Assembly (NCBI GenBank): GCA_000320605.2
Contig: KB445797.1
Location: 928,474 to 992,473, forward strand
Direction of reading: 5' to 3'
Origin: Gelatoporia subvermispora B
Lineage: Eukaryota; Basidiomycota; Agaricomycetes; Polyporales; Gelatoporiaceae
Length of the DNA: 64,000 nt
Shown: in pieces, positions 34,549 to 45,679 of the stretch
Numbering within the stretch: position 1 is the stretch's first letter
Layout: every line of letters starts with the position of its first letter
Translations under genes and position numbers: made by a program
The notes under the pieces: generated by a model
Seen by the model: the letters and a program-made list of their open reading frames with translations, nothing else
What the model was told of the DNA's origin: nothing
The model's database searches: none

Positions 34549-34688
34549 CTGGCTGCGTGCTCGTCCCTGGAAGTTCCTATGATCCTTTCCTCCAAGTCCA
34601 AAAAAAAGCCTGCAGTGGTCTATTCATAGCGCGCATTACAACAGCAGAGCTAAAGATAGCGCGACGACGACGATCGTGATCAGTCGCG

Positions 34689-34708
34689 GGATAGGATAGG
34701 ATAGGATA
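34689..34708 (+). repeat. Short tandem repeat (GGATA)x4
   Basis: Four perfect pentamers, just outside the left inverted repeat of the following element. Confidence 0.85.
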
Positions 34709-34716
34709 ATATAAAC

Positions 34717-35418
34717 TGGATGACTTTCCGTAAGGATTTGGAGCTCTCTCAGCGACTCTAAATCCCCAGATTCACCTGATGGCCGAGGTGCCGTCCGCAC
34801 TTCGAACTCCGCTGATGGGGAGAGTGCGTCGTAGATGCAGAATCTAGCAAGGGGGTGGGACCCCTCTTCCTAGTTCAAAATCGAGCTGTAAACCTTGTAG
34901 CCGATCGGCAATCACTACGCTCCAACCAAATTCGGAGGTTATTCCACATGGTGACTTTCTTTGCAGCTGCACAAACTGGAATTGCCGCAGCTACTCGAGC
35001 GTGAACACCCCTCTGAGGCACTCAATTGCTACCATAATGGCTATCTTCCCGTAGCTCATCGTGTGTGCTATAATTTCGTGTCGCTGTTTTGTGGCATCCC
35101 TTCAAAAGAGGTAATGTCGAAACACGGACAACATATCTCAATCTCATACTGCTACTATCACTGTTCGTGACTTCCAAATATATCAATATCTTCTCAATTA
35201 CCCTCGTGCACCAAGTCGAATACAATTTGAACGTCTTTCAGCAGAAAAGTCGTCTAAGACTGACCCGGGAGATATCGAGTAGTGTGCATCCGGAGAAGTA
35301 TCAGATTTAGGACCAAATGCACTACGGATACGGCGCGCGCGGTTCTAAATGCTTTGAAGGCCCGCTCGGCAGTTTAGAGCGGGCGCTAGGGCTGTAGATC
35401 CTTACGGAAAGTCATCCA
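34717..35418. mobile_element. Candidate non-autonomous DNA transposon (MITE-like), 702 bp
   Basis: Perfect 21-bp terminal inverted repeats at 34717-34737 and 35398-35418 (outer end TGGATGACTTTCCG). Weaker inverted similarity continues inward for about 30 bp (GACTCTAAATCCCCAG versus the reverse complement of the right end). The interior is AT-rich and has no transposase-like frame. An inner hairpin CCCGCTC/GAGCGGG lies near the right end. No target-site duplication is visible, which weakens the call. Confidence 0.55.
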
Positions 35419-36273
35419 CTGTGGTCTGCAGAATTGTCGGCGGGGCGTATCGGAGCGACTGAAAAGAATCACAGGTGGATGCCGATTGTAGGAGCAGCTT
35501 ACTGCGCGCCCGCCTCCGTGCGGACCCGCTCACGGTCACCGCCACCGCGGCCTTGGGTGGGGCTGCGCAGCAGGACGAGTGCACTGCGACTGCATAGAAG
35601 GCTTGACATGGCGGATGACGAGGCGAGCAGAGACAAGCAGGCCCTGGCCGAGTACAGCCCCGAGTTATCACGAGCTGTGCCGCGAGCGGTCCGAGAGATG
35701 AAGGACACGCAGCACGCAGCGTAAGCGTGGACTGTGTGTGCTGTGCGCGGAGGGCGAATAAAGATTCAGGCGTGGACGCGAGTCGGCTGCAGAACTCTCC
35801 CCCTCGCACTCGATCTGGCCCGAGCTTCGAGCTGCTCCGACTTGGATTCGTCGCTACCAGCCTGCTACGATGGGATCTCGGATAAGTGTCCACAAGCGCC
35901 TCGAGACGGAGAGGAGTTCGAAAGAGACCGGCCAGCAGAGTCCACCAGAAGGCAATACGGAGACAAGGGACGGTCGCCAGAATATATTGAACAGAAATGC
36001 AGACACTCTTCAGACACTAGTGGAGGATACGAGGAGCAGAGACGGGAGAAAGACGGGAGAAAAGACGACGGAGGGAGGACGACGGTCGGCCGGAGCACGG
36101 GGCGTGGCCGGCAGCGCGAAGGTCAGTCGCGGTATACACAGCTTGTACTAGAGTTATTTATTGACACCTGCTCTGGCCTCTTCTCCTTCCTTGTCTTCCT
36201 CCTTCGCGCCATCTCCTCCTCGATACGCACACTCTATACCATCCCCGCACAGGTCCCCGCCCCGCAAAGCATC
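35419..36273. other. Upstream region of the CaMK gene
   Basis: GC-rich and purine-rich 5' region. An open frame crosses the CaMK start from 35,734, but it shows no domain and is inconsistent with the kinase splicing, so I read this as promoter and 5' UTR. Confidence 0.5.
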
Positions 36274-37479
36274 ATGGCCCCGACGACCGTGCCCTGCCAG
36301 GTGAGCACCATCTTATCGCACCAGCACGCCGATCAGGTGGCTGAGCGGGCACTGCAGTATCGTACGGGCAAGACCCTCGGCAGCGGGACGTATGCCATCG
36401 TGAAGGAGGCGGTACACATCAAGACTGGCCAGTACTATGCCTGCAAGGTCATCAACAAGAAGCTCATGGAGGGACGGGAGTATATGGTGAGTCGCCGCCG
36501 GGTCAGATCTGCCCCTCTCCTGCCCCGCACCCCCACCCCGCTCGGATGTGGGGCCATTACCGACTCCGAGCGTGTCGAATGTGCACTTTGATCCTCGTGG
36601 ATGTCTGTATCTGCGGTGACGGTGCGTTCGCGACGCAGCAGCGCATCGCAAGCCGGGAGGAGGCGCATCCGGGCGACAAGTCATAGCCGTGGTCTACAGC
36701 TAAGATAGCAGTCGCGGGCGGTGCACTCTCAGCGCGAGACGGCCGTTCTCATCGCACACACCCACCTGGCCAACCGCAACCTGCGTAATCTGCTCCGTCG
36801 GTGATCACAGTCAGACAACCCGCCTAAACACTCTGACTATCGTGTTCAGTCTCTTTCAGGCGGTCTCAGACGGCCCTCTGGAGACGGTCGCGATCACCAA
36901 CGTGCACGGCTGCTCCACGTTTCCTCCCTCCGCAGCAGCGCTCTACCCATCTCCTGCAGTCGCTGTCGACAGGCGGCGCGATCTACAATGATTGAGCGCT
37001 TGACCCCGCGACGACTGGCTGCTTGATGTACCGCGATAGGTACTGCAATCAGCCTTCTGACAGCGCGTCTGTCGTTGCCCTCTGTTCTGCTCGCTTCAAT
37101 ACTTGGTGTGCTGGTGTGCTGACCCCCTTCCGTACCGTGCCAGGTCCGCAATGAGATTGCAGTGCTCAAGAAAGTATCAAAAGGTCACCTCAACATCGTC
37201 ACACTGCACGACTACTTCGAGGTACGCCCCCGCACGCACTCCTCTCCTCCCACCGACTCACTATCTGCGCACTCGCGCACCCCAGACCGCGCACAACCTA
37301 TACCTCTGCTTCGACCTGTGCACGGGCGGCGAGCTGTTCGACCGCATCTGCGCCAAGGGCAACTACTACGAGCAGTACGTCTCCTCGCTCTCCTCCCCGC
37401 GCTCACGCGCCGACGCCCGGCAGGGACGCGGCGCAGCTCGTGCGCACGATCATGCAGGCGGTCAAGTACATCCACGAGT

Positions 37480-37514
<35 letters not shown>

Positions 37515-38680
37515 CTGCTCTTCCGCACCAAGGCCGAGGACGCGGACATCATGATCGCGGACTTCGGCCTCAGCCGCATCATGGAGGAGGACAAGTTCCA
37601 GCTCCTCACCGAGATCTGCGGCACGCCCGGGGTGAGTGCGCTTGTGTTTGCAGGAGCGCCCCTGCGCGATGGGTGGCTGATGCGTTTGGTATGGTAGTAC
37701 ATGGCGCCTGAGATCTTCAAGAAGAGTGAGCACCCCGCCATACGGACCGCTGGTATTATACTGAGCGTGTTACTCTAGCTGGCCACGGGAAGCCCGTCGA
37801 TGTCTGGGCGATGGGTGTCATCACCTACTTCCTCCTCTGCGGTACGCCCCCCTCCCCGTCCCCCCTCCGTCCGTCCCTCCTACTCACGCCTCCCGCGCAG
37901 GATACACGCCGTTCGACCGCGACACGCAGGAGCAGGAGATGCAGGCGATCATCGCGGGCGACTACAAGTTCGAGCCGGCGGAGTACTGGGAGAATGTGTC
38001 CGAGACCGCGCGCGACTTTGTGCGCGAGTGCCTCACGATCGATCCCGCGTCGCGCCCGACGGCCGCCGAGGCGCTCCGGCACAAGTGGCTCGCGAGCGAG
38101 GAGCCACACTTTGTCACGAACGCGACGGGCGGCCCGGCCGACCTCCTCCCGCACGTCCGCAAGGCGTTCGACGCGCGCAAGACGTGTACGTAGCCCCGGC
38201 TCCCCTTCGACTGTGCTCTGGCGTGGTACTGAGTGTGCTTTCTTTGCTTTCTTTGCTTTGCGATGGTGCGGGTGCAGTCCGCAAGGCGGTGTTCTCGATG
38301 ATGGCGATGAAGCGCATGTCGTCGCTCGTACACATGTCGCCGCACGCGCAGGCGCTCAACGAGAACCTCCGGCAGTACAAGGAGGAGTCCGAAAAGGTCT
38401 GTCCCCCTTTCCTCTCTTCCTTACACCCGCTCTAATCCCCTGGTCCCACAGGAAACCATCGACGAGGTGAGCCCGGAGCCTGGCGTGAGTTCGCGAGAAG
38501 GGCAGCTGACGAGATGACGGCATGTAGGGCCGCGACGTGATCCACATGCCCGACTCGAGCAGCTCGGAGCACGAGTCGGTCGACGAACTCAAGAAGCAGG
38601 ACGACCTCGCGCTCAAGCCCGACGCGGCCGCCCCGCTCGCACACGCGATGTCCGGCGTCTCGCTCGAGCAGAGCAAATGA
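36274..38680 (+). CDS. Calcium/calmodulin-dependent protein kinase (CaMK I type)
   Basis: Ser/Thr kinase of calcium signalling. Exons: 36274-36300, 36358-36486, 37144-37221, 37286-37374, 37424-37631, 37698-37725, 37779-37841, 37901-38185, 38278-38396, 38452-38466, 38528-38680; these total 1,194 nt (397 aa), the usual length of fungal CMK proteins. The kinase spans about 10-275: GSGTYAIV, CKVINKK, HRDLKPENLL, ADFGLS, CGTPGYMAPEIF, and DVWAMGVITYFLLCGYTPF. A basic segment after the kinase (RKAVFSMMAMKRMSSLV) is the likely autoinhibitory and calmodulin-binding region. The tail is acidic and Ser-rich. Exon 10 is only 15 nt. The intron at 36487-37143 is 657 nt, about ten times the local norm. The last three exons were copied to 44.75-45.19 kb in a tandem duplication. 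Confidence 0.93.
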
Positions 38681-39101
38681 GCGCGCGCTGGAGCGAAAGA
38701 AAGAACGTGGGCTCAGAGGTTGTGGCGTGCGGTACGTGGTATTCGATGAAGGTGGAGAAACGCGGCCCGGTGCCCACGGGGATGTGCGGAGAAGTAGCAC
38801 GATGGACCGGCGGCAGCTTGGTTTGCGGATCTGCGGGGGCCGACTTGCGTTTCCACGGTTCCGGGTGTCTTTGTATCATCGACGATCTATAGTATATTGG
38901 CTTACACATTAGTGCTGTTCCCACTTCTCGAGTCCGAATCACAAAGCTCGCGGTGTTGCTGCTGCGCAGATATCACAATGGGGTGGTGTGAAGAATGACG
39001 TGCTATAATAAGATGTAGATATACAATGGGATCGAGGATATACGCGAGCGAGAACAAGGCACAAGTCTGGGGAGGACGGGAAGGACAATTATCACCATTC
39101 A

Positions 39102-42100
39102 CTACTCGACATTCAATGGCCATTCGGGGGGTTCTTGTGGTCCATGGGATTCGGGATGTTCCAATTTGGCCCAAAGTTGCTCCAGAACAGACGCTATCGA
39201 AGGCCGCTGACTTGGATCACGCTGCCAACAACTCTCAGCCATCGCCCAGACTTCATCGCATAATCCGAACGTGCGCGCTTCAAGCGGTCGCTGAGGTCGG
39301 TCATTCGCGCAGACCTTACGGATTACTACGGGGTCCCTCAGCTTGCGGAAGGGGAATTGGCCGGTGAATATCTACAGACAATGTAAGCTTAGCGTCTAGT
39401 TAGGACTCTTGTCGCTGTTGCTGAATACCCACCTCCCATGTCACCATGCCAAAGGAGTAGACGTCGCTTGCTCGCGTAAGCCGAACATGATCTAGTCCAA
39501 ATAGTTCAGGATCAAGAAGTTCTGGTGCTGTCCAGCGCGTGGAGTTGGCAGAAACAGTCGTTGCTACAAATAAGTCCGAACGACCGGCGTAGTCAAACGC
39601 AGTCAGGCCAAAATCCGATAGGCAAGCTCTGCGCAAGTTGTTAATGAGAATGTTTGGCTGTGAATCTGTGGCGTCAATAGGACTATCAAAACGGCCAGGA
39701 TTGTACATACGCATTTGAGATCGCCATGCATGATTCCGATATCATGCAGATAAGCGAGTCCTGCAGAGATATCTGCGAGCTTCAAGGCGTCAGGACCACC
39801 AGGCACTTCGCAGGAGTCCAGTACTCACTAGGATAAGTCTATTCGCAGCAGGGTTACGTTCAAGGTAAGTCTTGACAGAACCATGAGGCATCCATTCAGA
39901 CACAAGGCACAAGGGGAAATGTGTCGTATCAATCCCGCAGAAAGTAGTGATGTTCGGGTGCCGAAGGCATTTCCATATCGCAGCTTCCTTGCAAAAATCC
40001 TATGAATATGTGAGTATGGCGGTCTTAGGCAACAGGATTTGTGCCTGACCTTCAAGATGTCTGAGGTGATCCCATCTCCTGCGATGCGCAGGACTTTCAG
40101 AGCAACCTCTTTGCCCCTATAAATGCCCATCCAGACATCTGCAAAACCTCCACTTGCAATAGGTTGATGTCCACGGATTTGGAATCGTGGGTTTGGAAGA
40201 ATGCATGAAGCTGGAAACAAATGATACTTTCCGCAGAGTGTTCGCATGAGATCGAGACTTTGTCGGCGAACGACATCTGAGAGATCAGTGTGTTCCGATA
40301 TCTGTCCTGTGTCATTCTTTATGCATTCGACTATGTGGCGAGTACTAACATTGTCGATCAACTGCACCAGCGCAGCTGCATCGTCGTCCGCAAGATCGAA
40401 TATGCGGCTCGAGATGTCCGGAGAAGCTAGTGCTGCTACGTATGTATCCTTTGTCTCGTCCCAGCTTGGCCTGAACGATAAGGAATATGGGAAGTGTGAA
40501 AGTTCATACTGCAAGTGCGCCTTTAAGACCGAGGTTTCTTGTACAGAAAATGATACAAATTACCTGACGAATTATCTTGGGTAGTTTAGAATGTAATCGC
40601 TTCAAATCCTCCTGAATGCATGTCGCCTTGATCAGAGCGTGAAGAGGATCCAAGTCAACAATGTTTGTCATGAAAGCGGAGAAATCATCCAGCCAAGTTT
40701 GCACTAGATCGATGTCTTCTACAGGTTTTTGTGTCATTGATTGCTGCACACGCATCGGAGTACATTGAATTAATTTCACACGTACGGGGTCCAAGCGCCG
40801 GGGAGTTAGTGAATTGCGCAGAGTCTTGCACAAAAGATCGGCACAATGATACAAGCTGTCCTAATGAATGCTGCAGGGCTTGGTGAGTATATAGCGACTC
40901 AGCAAATGATTGCGGCTTGAGTACCTGAAATAATGCAATTCTCACGAACATGTCATTCAATTTGTCCACAGATTGCGATAAACCGTTCGCAATGGTTGAT
41001 GCCTAAGAAGATTCTTTCAGCAACTAAACCCTATCAAGAGATTGTGTTTTCACGTACTCGGGGAGGGAAAATAGAGCTCAACGAGCCCAACGTAACGGCT
41101 GTAGCATGCAGGTCCCTGTACGAGGGGCGGCAAGTAGTACCAGTAGCAAATGGGTTTGTATCAGAGCGCTGTGGTTTGATTGAAGAACTCAAATTGTGTG
41201 AAGCTAATGTCGCGAATGACTGGCTTTGAGGCCATAATTCGTGAAGCTTCCCGTTTGTGTTACGAGGGCTCGAGCTAGATGGCATAACTTTTGATCCCGC
41301 CGTATCATCAGGGACATGCTGCTTGCGGCTCGCATTGGAAACTGCATCATCAGCTGTTAGCAAGGTACGTATAATAGTCGTAAGGTAACACCCACGTTTC
41401 CCCTCGTTCGCCATACGTGACATTTGCGAGGCGATCTTTCTGATGTTCGGCCGGTCACTGGGAGTCTTGGACGTGCAGTCCTGAAGCAAATCCCACATGT
41501 CATGGGTCAATCCTCGGTCAAGTATCTCCGGTGATTTCGGCCGCTCAAGAGTTAGATTTCCAGAGCGAACATCTGGATCCGCCTCCTCAATAAATGGTGG
41601 TTCCCCCGTGAAGGTCTATGGTGGTATGCCAATACTTAGTCATTAACTCGGGAGTTCTCATTGAAGAAGATGATACCTCATAAATCAGCATCCCGTAAGC
41701 ATAGATGTCGGTCGCGTATGCAAACCGTCCAGTTCGGATTAGCTCAGGCGCCATCCAGCGCAGCGTTCCGGCCGCTGCTCTGTGAGACTCCTCCCCAGGG
41801 TCTGGTCCAACCTTGGACGAAAGGCCAAAGTCCGTAACACAAGCCTTCCCTCCATCATCAACCAGGACATTGGCCTTAATATCAGAATTCAACAGGGATT
41901 GTATCAGTACAGATTAAGATACCTACTCCTTTGATGTCTCCGTGGACGATCTTTTCTCCATGGAGATACAAGATCCCAAGAGAGACTTCATAAATCTGTG
42001 ACATTTTGTTACATTGGTCGACGACAAAATGAACATTGGCTCACCAGTTGCGTTCGCTTTGCCTTCGGGTATGCGTGAAGATATTGTAGAATATTCCCGT

Positions 42101-43265
42101 GCTGCATATATCGTAAAACAATGAAAGGAGGGTTTGCGTCAATGCAGCCTCCATAGCACGGTACGATATTGTCGTGGCGGAGTTGTATCCACAGTTCAAT
42201 CTCGCGCTTCAGTGCCTGGTAAGGCATATTAGCTTCCTTTGGATCAATGGCACACGTGCAGCGCAGTCACGTACCTCACGATCCGCCTCCTTTGAACGCT
42301 TAACTGCTACTTCAAGTCCCTTCCACTGCACCTTTATGACGATGCTGAAGCCTCCTCCGCCAAGCTCTGCATCAACATCAACGTCCAGGTCATAAGAAGT
42401 GATTGTCCATGCCGGTGCTTTCGCCGTGGACTCGTGATTATTGGATCGAGTGAGCGCAATGAGACTCTGTTCAATTAGTGCTTGTTGATCGTCTACGACA
42501 TCAGCTGGCCGCCGTTCGAGTCCCTGAAGCGTCACACATGTAGATCAGAAACCAGTAGAGCATCGCAAAGTCCACACAATCGCTACCGCGAATAATGTGA
42601 TACAGAGTTGTGCTGCAAACTTACTCGTTTCATTGCGGGCATCGCCTCGGGTACATCGTCTCTGACACCAAGGTGTCCCACTGGCTTGTTGCCACTCTGG
42701 GCGAGCTTCCTACAAGCGGCCCTAAATCCGAAAATATCCTCACGCCTTGCATTTCTGTCTCGTTCCACATGCTCCTCGATGTCCGGGCGTGAGCGAAGCT
42801 ATAGTATCATTAGCGCCGCCGCCTCTGCACAGCGTTCGTGGATGCGTACCTGGAAGGCCACGAGACAATCATCAAGATTGTCATAACCCGCTTCGAGCGT
42901 GGCAGTGATACTGTCAGTTCGGAAGAGACTCTTGAGAAAAGACATATCCGCTTGGACAATCATTACACTACGAACGAATACCATGTTACTATTCGACGCG
43001 CCAATCATCAACATCGTCCAAAGTAGTTTGGCAATGTACGCAACCTTTCCAGCCTTCGAAGATTGCTAACGCTGGACTCGCAGCGATTCTCTCTCATAGC
43101 CTCGCTGACTTCAAGGAGAACGCGCTGGGCGCGCATGATAAGGCTCCTGTACTTGGCCTTCGAGTAAACGACAGAGTCATAGGATTCCCAAGCAGATGTC
43201 AGCACGGCCAGGGCGGGGTGTAGGGAAGGCACGGCCTCAATGGCCTCTCGTATAGCGAGATCCAT
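39102..43265 (-). CDS. TK1: tandem-kinase protein (MLKL/HeLo-like bundle + TKL kinase 1 + linker + helical spacer + TKL kinase 2)
   Basis: Exons ascending: 39102-39371, 39433-39657, 39711-39779, 39829-39999, 40050-40508, 40564-40718, 40786-40870, 40925-41002, 41058-41615, 41677-41874, 41927-41995, 42045-42215, 42275-42523, 42625-42798, 42850-42988, 43045-43265; these total 3,291 nt (1,096 aa), all phases closing. The N-terminal bundle covers 1 to about 210. Kinase 1 (about 235-480) has GGGGFSIV, VAVKRSK, HGDIKGANVLV, TDFGLS and WMAPEL. A linker without clear fold follows. A helical segment (about 594-760) leads to kinase 2 (about 805-1085) with SGGFADVW, VALKVLR, HGDLKCPNILI, SDFGLT and WTAPELL. 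Both kinases keep catalytic Lys, Asp and DFG. The join is a 55-nt phase-0 intron (41003-41057, GTACGT donor); without it kinase 1 would stop at 41034 with no room for a second promoter. The alternative is two separate kinase genes. Exon 13 (40050-40508) might hide a further short intron. Confidence 0.75.
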
Positions 43266-43608
43266 GGTGGTCGGCGGGATAGCTTAGGATGTGCATATCG
43301 CCGACATGGGATGCGTATATACTCACGCGACAGCCGCGTGGCCCTGGATAATCCAAATCCTGACACAAGGAACGCTGCCCTCTACTTCCAGCACAGGTCC
43401 TCCCAGCCTGAAGACAACTATCGCACGTATATCTCAGCGTCTGAATAGAACGCTGGTCAGTTAAATTAGAAACAGGTCAAAGCACATCCGATCCGGCGCC
43501 CTTCACTGAAGACACATCATAGTTTTCAATGTGATACGGTGCCGTCCGGAGATGCGTTGTTCATAAGAAAAATGGACGAGGGCGGGTCCAGATGAAAATG
43601 CGCGATCT
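43266..43608. other. Promoter region of TK1
   Basis: Short intergenic stretch similar to the upstream region of TK2 (shared AATCCTGACACAA and GGAACGCT). No gene seen. Confidence 0.5.
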
Positions 43609-44740
43609 TCAATGACCAGAAACAAAATCGAGGAATGCGTTGTACGTATAGCAGCCCGTATCAGTTGGCGATGGAAATCCCGACGACGCAGTCGAACTAT
43701 GGTGCAATGACCCGGACGAGAACGACGAATTGCGACTTATATTTGTATACGATGCATCCGAGAACCTACCACCTGCGCCTATACTTGGATCGTGTCCTGT
43801 CTGCATCCCACCCTCGTAACCGCCTGCATACTGGGGCCCCGCTCGATACATGCTGTGACGGACGCCTTCGAACCGCACACGTGACGCGGTCGACGTGGGG
43901 CACACGCAGGATCCCAAGGGCTGACCGCACTGGCTACACCACCGGCTCGGTTCAGAGGCGGGTGGCGGGTTATAGCGGCCTCTGCCCCTGGTTTTAATGG
44001 TGGCGCCTGATGACAAAGCTTGCGAGAAAGCTTGCGAGGGTTCTGTGGAGACAGCTGCGCCAGGGAGGACTGAGGTGGATCGAGCTAAGTGCTGGCAGGT
44101 GCGAAGGGTCTAGATGGTAAAGCCCACTGTGAGAATCCTTGCTGAGAATGCGCACCCATCCAGGCCCCAGTGGCTGAGGAGTATGTAGGTCCAGATGGGG
44201 TAGCGGGACCCGACGTGGTTCCGGTATAGGGGAAGTTGCGCTGGCATAGGCACCCAGTACCGCAGCCATATAGAGTATGAAGTGTATCTACATCGAACGA
44301 TTCTTCGGAATTTGATGTGGCGTCCATGCGGAGTTGAGTATATCATCAAGAGGGGTGTCGAAGTCCCCGAGCGCAGACATGGATATCATGGCGGTGGATC
44401 CTCCAGCATGGTCGTGGAGATGATGATCTGGCTGCTAGGACATACGAGAGGCTGATGCATGCTGCTGTGAAGACCTGGGATAGTCGCGCCCTGAGGCACC
44501 ATGTAGCGACCGCGGCTCCGGCGACGCCTTGGGCAGCACTGGGCGGAAGACCTTCGGGTGTGCTCTTGCGACTAACCCGCCTGGCTCAGTCGGACGAGAC
44601 GCCTGAGAGTCTTCCGCGTGTCTGGAATTCCTGCTCGAAGGCCACTCACGGCCTTTCTCCCGACGCTTGGGGGCCTCAGTGTGGGACGAACTAGCATCTG
44701 TGCAGCGTGAGACGACGGACTTGATGGTGCGGGCGGGTTG
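43609..44740 (-). pseudogene. Truncated, frameshifted copy of the copper-fist factor (last exon only)
   Basis: Collinear with the last exon of the intact gene at 50,367-51,463: SSSHTEAPKRREKGRE at the 5' end, YGCGTGCLCQRNFPYTGTT in the middle, and WCSQCGQPLGSCVCP with GGRFSDASYTN near the 3' end. These pieces lie in different frames and the middle is deleted in places. The copper-fist DNA-binding exons are absent because the duplication breakpoint lies in intron 3. The 3' end has changed to a new short tail stopping at 43,609. Not a functional transcription factor. Confidence 0.85.
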
Positions 44741-44745
44741 CGTGC

Positions 44746-45188
44746 TTCTTGTTTTCTTTGCTTTGCGATGGCGCAGGGCGCAGTCTGCAAGGCGGTAGTC
44801 TCGATGATGACGATGAAGCGCATGTCGTCGCTCGTGCACATGTAGCCGCACGCGCAGGCGCTCAACAAGAACCTCCGGCAGTATAACAAGGAGTCCGACA
44901 AGGTCTGTCCTACTTTTTTCTTCCTTACTCCCGCTCTGACTCCCTTGATCCCGCAGGAAACCATCGACGAGGTGAGCCCGGAGCATAGCATGAATTCGTG
45001 AGAGGGCAACTGACGCAATGGCGGCACACAGGGTCACGACGTGATCCACATGCCCGACTCGAGCAGCTTGGGGCACGAGTCGGTCGACGAGCTCTTGCAA
45101 GAAGCAGAACGACATCGCGCCCAAGCCCGACGCGGCCACCCCGCTCGCGCACGCGATGTCAGGCGTCTTGCTCGAGCAGGGCAAATGA
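44746..45188 (+). pseudogene. Truncated copy of the CaMK 3' end
   Basis: Matches CaMK exons 9-11 and their introns (GMKRMSSLV-type region, ETIDE exon, IHMPDSSS exon). A TAG at 44843-44845 interrupts exon 9 where the intact gene has TCG, and an inserted base after DEL shifts the frame in exon 11. The kinase domain is absent. Similarity continues past the stop to about 45,420, matching the CaMK 3' flank at 38,681-38,905. Confidence 0.88.
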
Positions 45189-45679
45189 GCGTGCGCTGGA
45201 GCGAAAAAAGAACGTGCACAGAGGTCGTGGCGTGCGGTGCGTGGAAGTCAGCGAAGCTGGAGAAGCGCGGCCCGGTGCCCACGGGGATGTGCGGAGAAGC
45301 AGCACGATGGACCGGCGGCAACTTGGTTTGCGGATCTGCGAGGGGCCGACTTGCGTTTCCACGGTTCCGGGTGTCTTTGTCTCATTGACAATCTATAGTA
45401 TATTGGCTTACGCGTATTGCTCGTTTATCGAATTTGCATCCGTGGACATGAGTGTGATGCTTCAGCGCGAATGGACAATTATAAGGCATCTTAGCCTCTC
45501 GACTTGTGAGAAGGTGTGTTTACTCCCATGTTTGGCCCAGGAATCTCTGAATCATAGTCATTGTACCTTCTACCAGTAACGATATGGATACATGCGATAA
45601 CCATGTGCCCAAGGTAAGCATAAAAGTAGCTCTACGGTGCAACTTGGCACTGTCTTCGTTGTTTTCGTACTCGACATAA

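Larger units (their letters stand above)
38240..44740. repeat. Tandem segmental duplication, unit 1
   Basis: Runs from CaMK intron 8 through the tandem-kinase gene TK1 to the truncated copper-fist copy. Unit 2 begins again with CaMK intron-8 sequence (TTTCTTTGCTTTGCGATGG). Order and orientation of all pieces agree. Confidence 0.85.

Noticed and set aside
34168..34629. 153-codon frame crossing the right LTR, and its twin at 29,516-29,950
   Set aside because: It lies in LTR sequence and repeats itself because of the LTR direct repeats. Not a gene.
35734..36591. Open frame of 285 codons overlapping the CaMK start
   Set aside because: It has no domain, reads through CaMK intron 1 and stops inside intron 2. 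Splicing of the kinase explains the region better.
43609..44016. 135-codon frame that could be taken as a small Cys-rich gene
   Set aside because: It is the decayed last exon of the copper-fist gene, in frame only in part, and part of the duplicated block.
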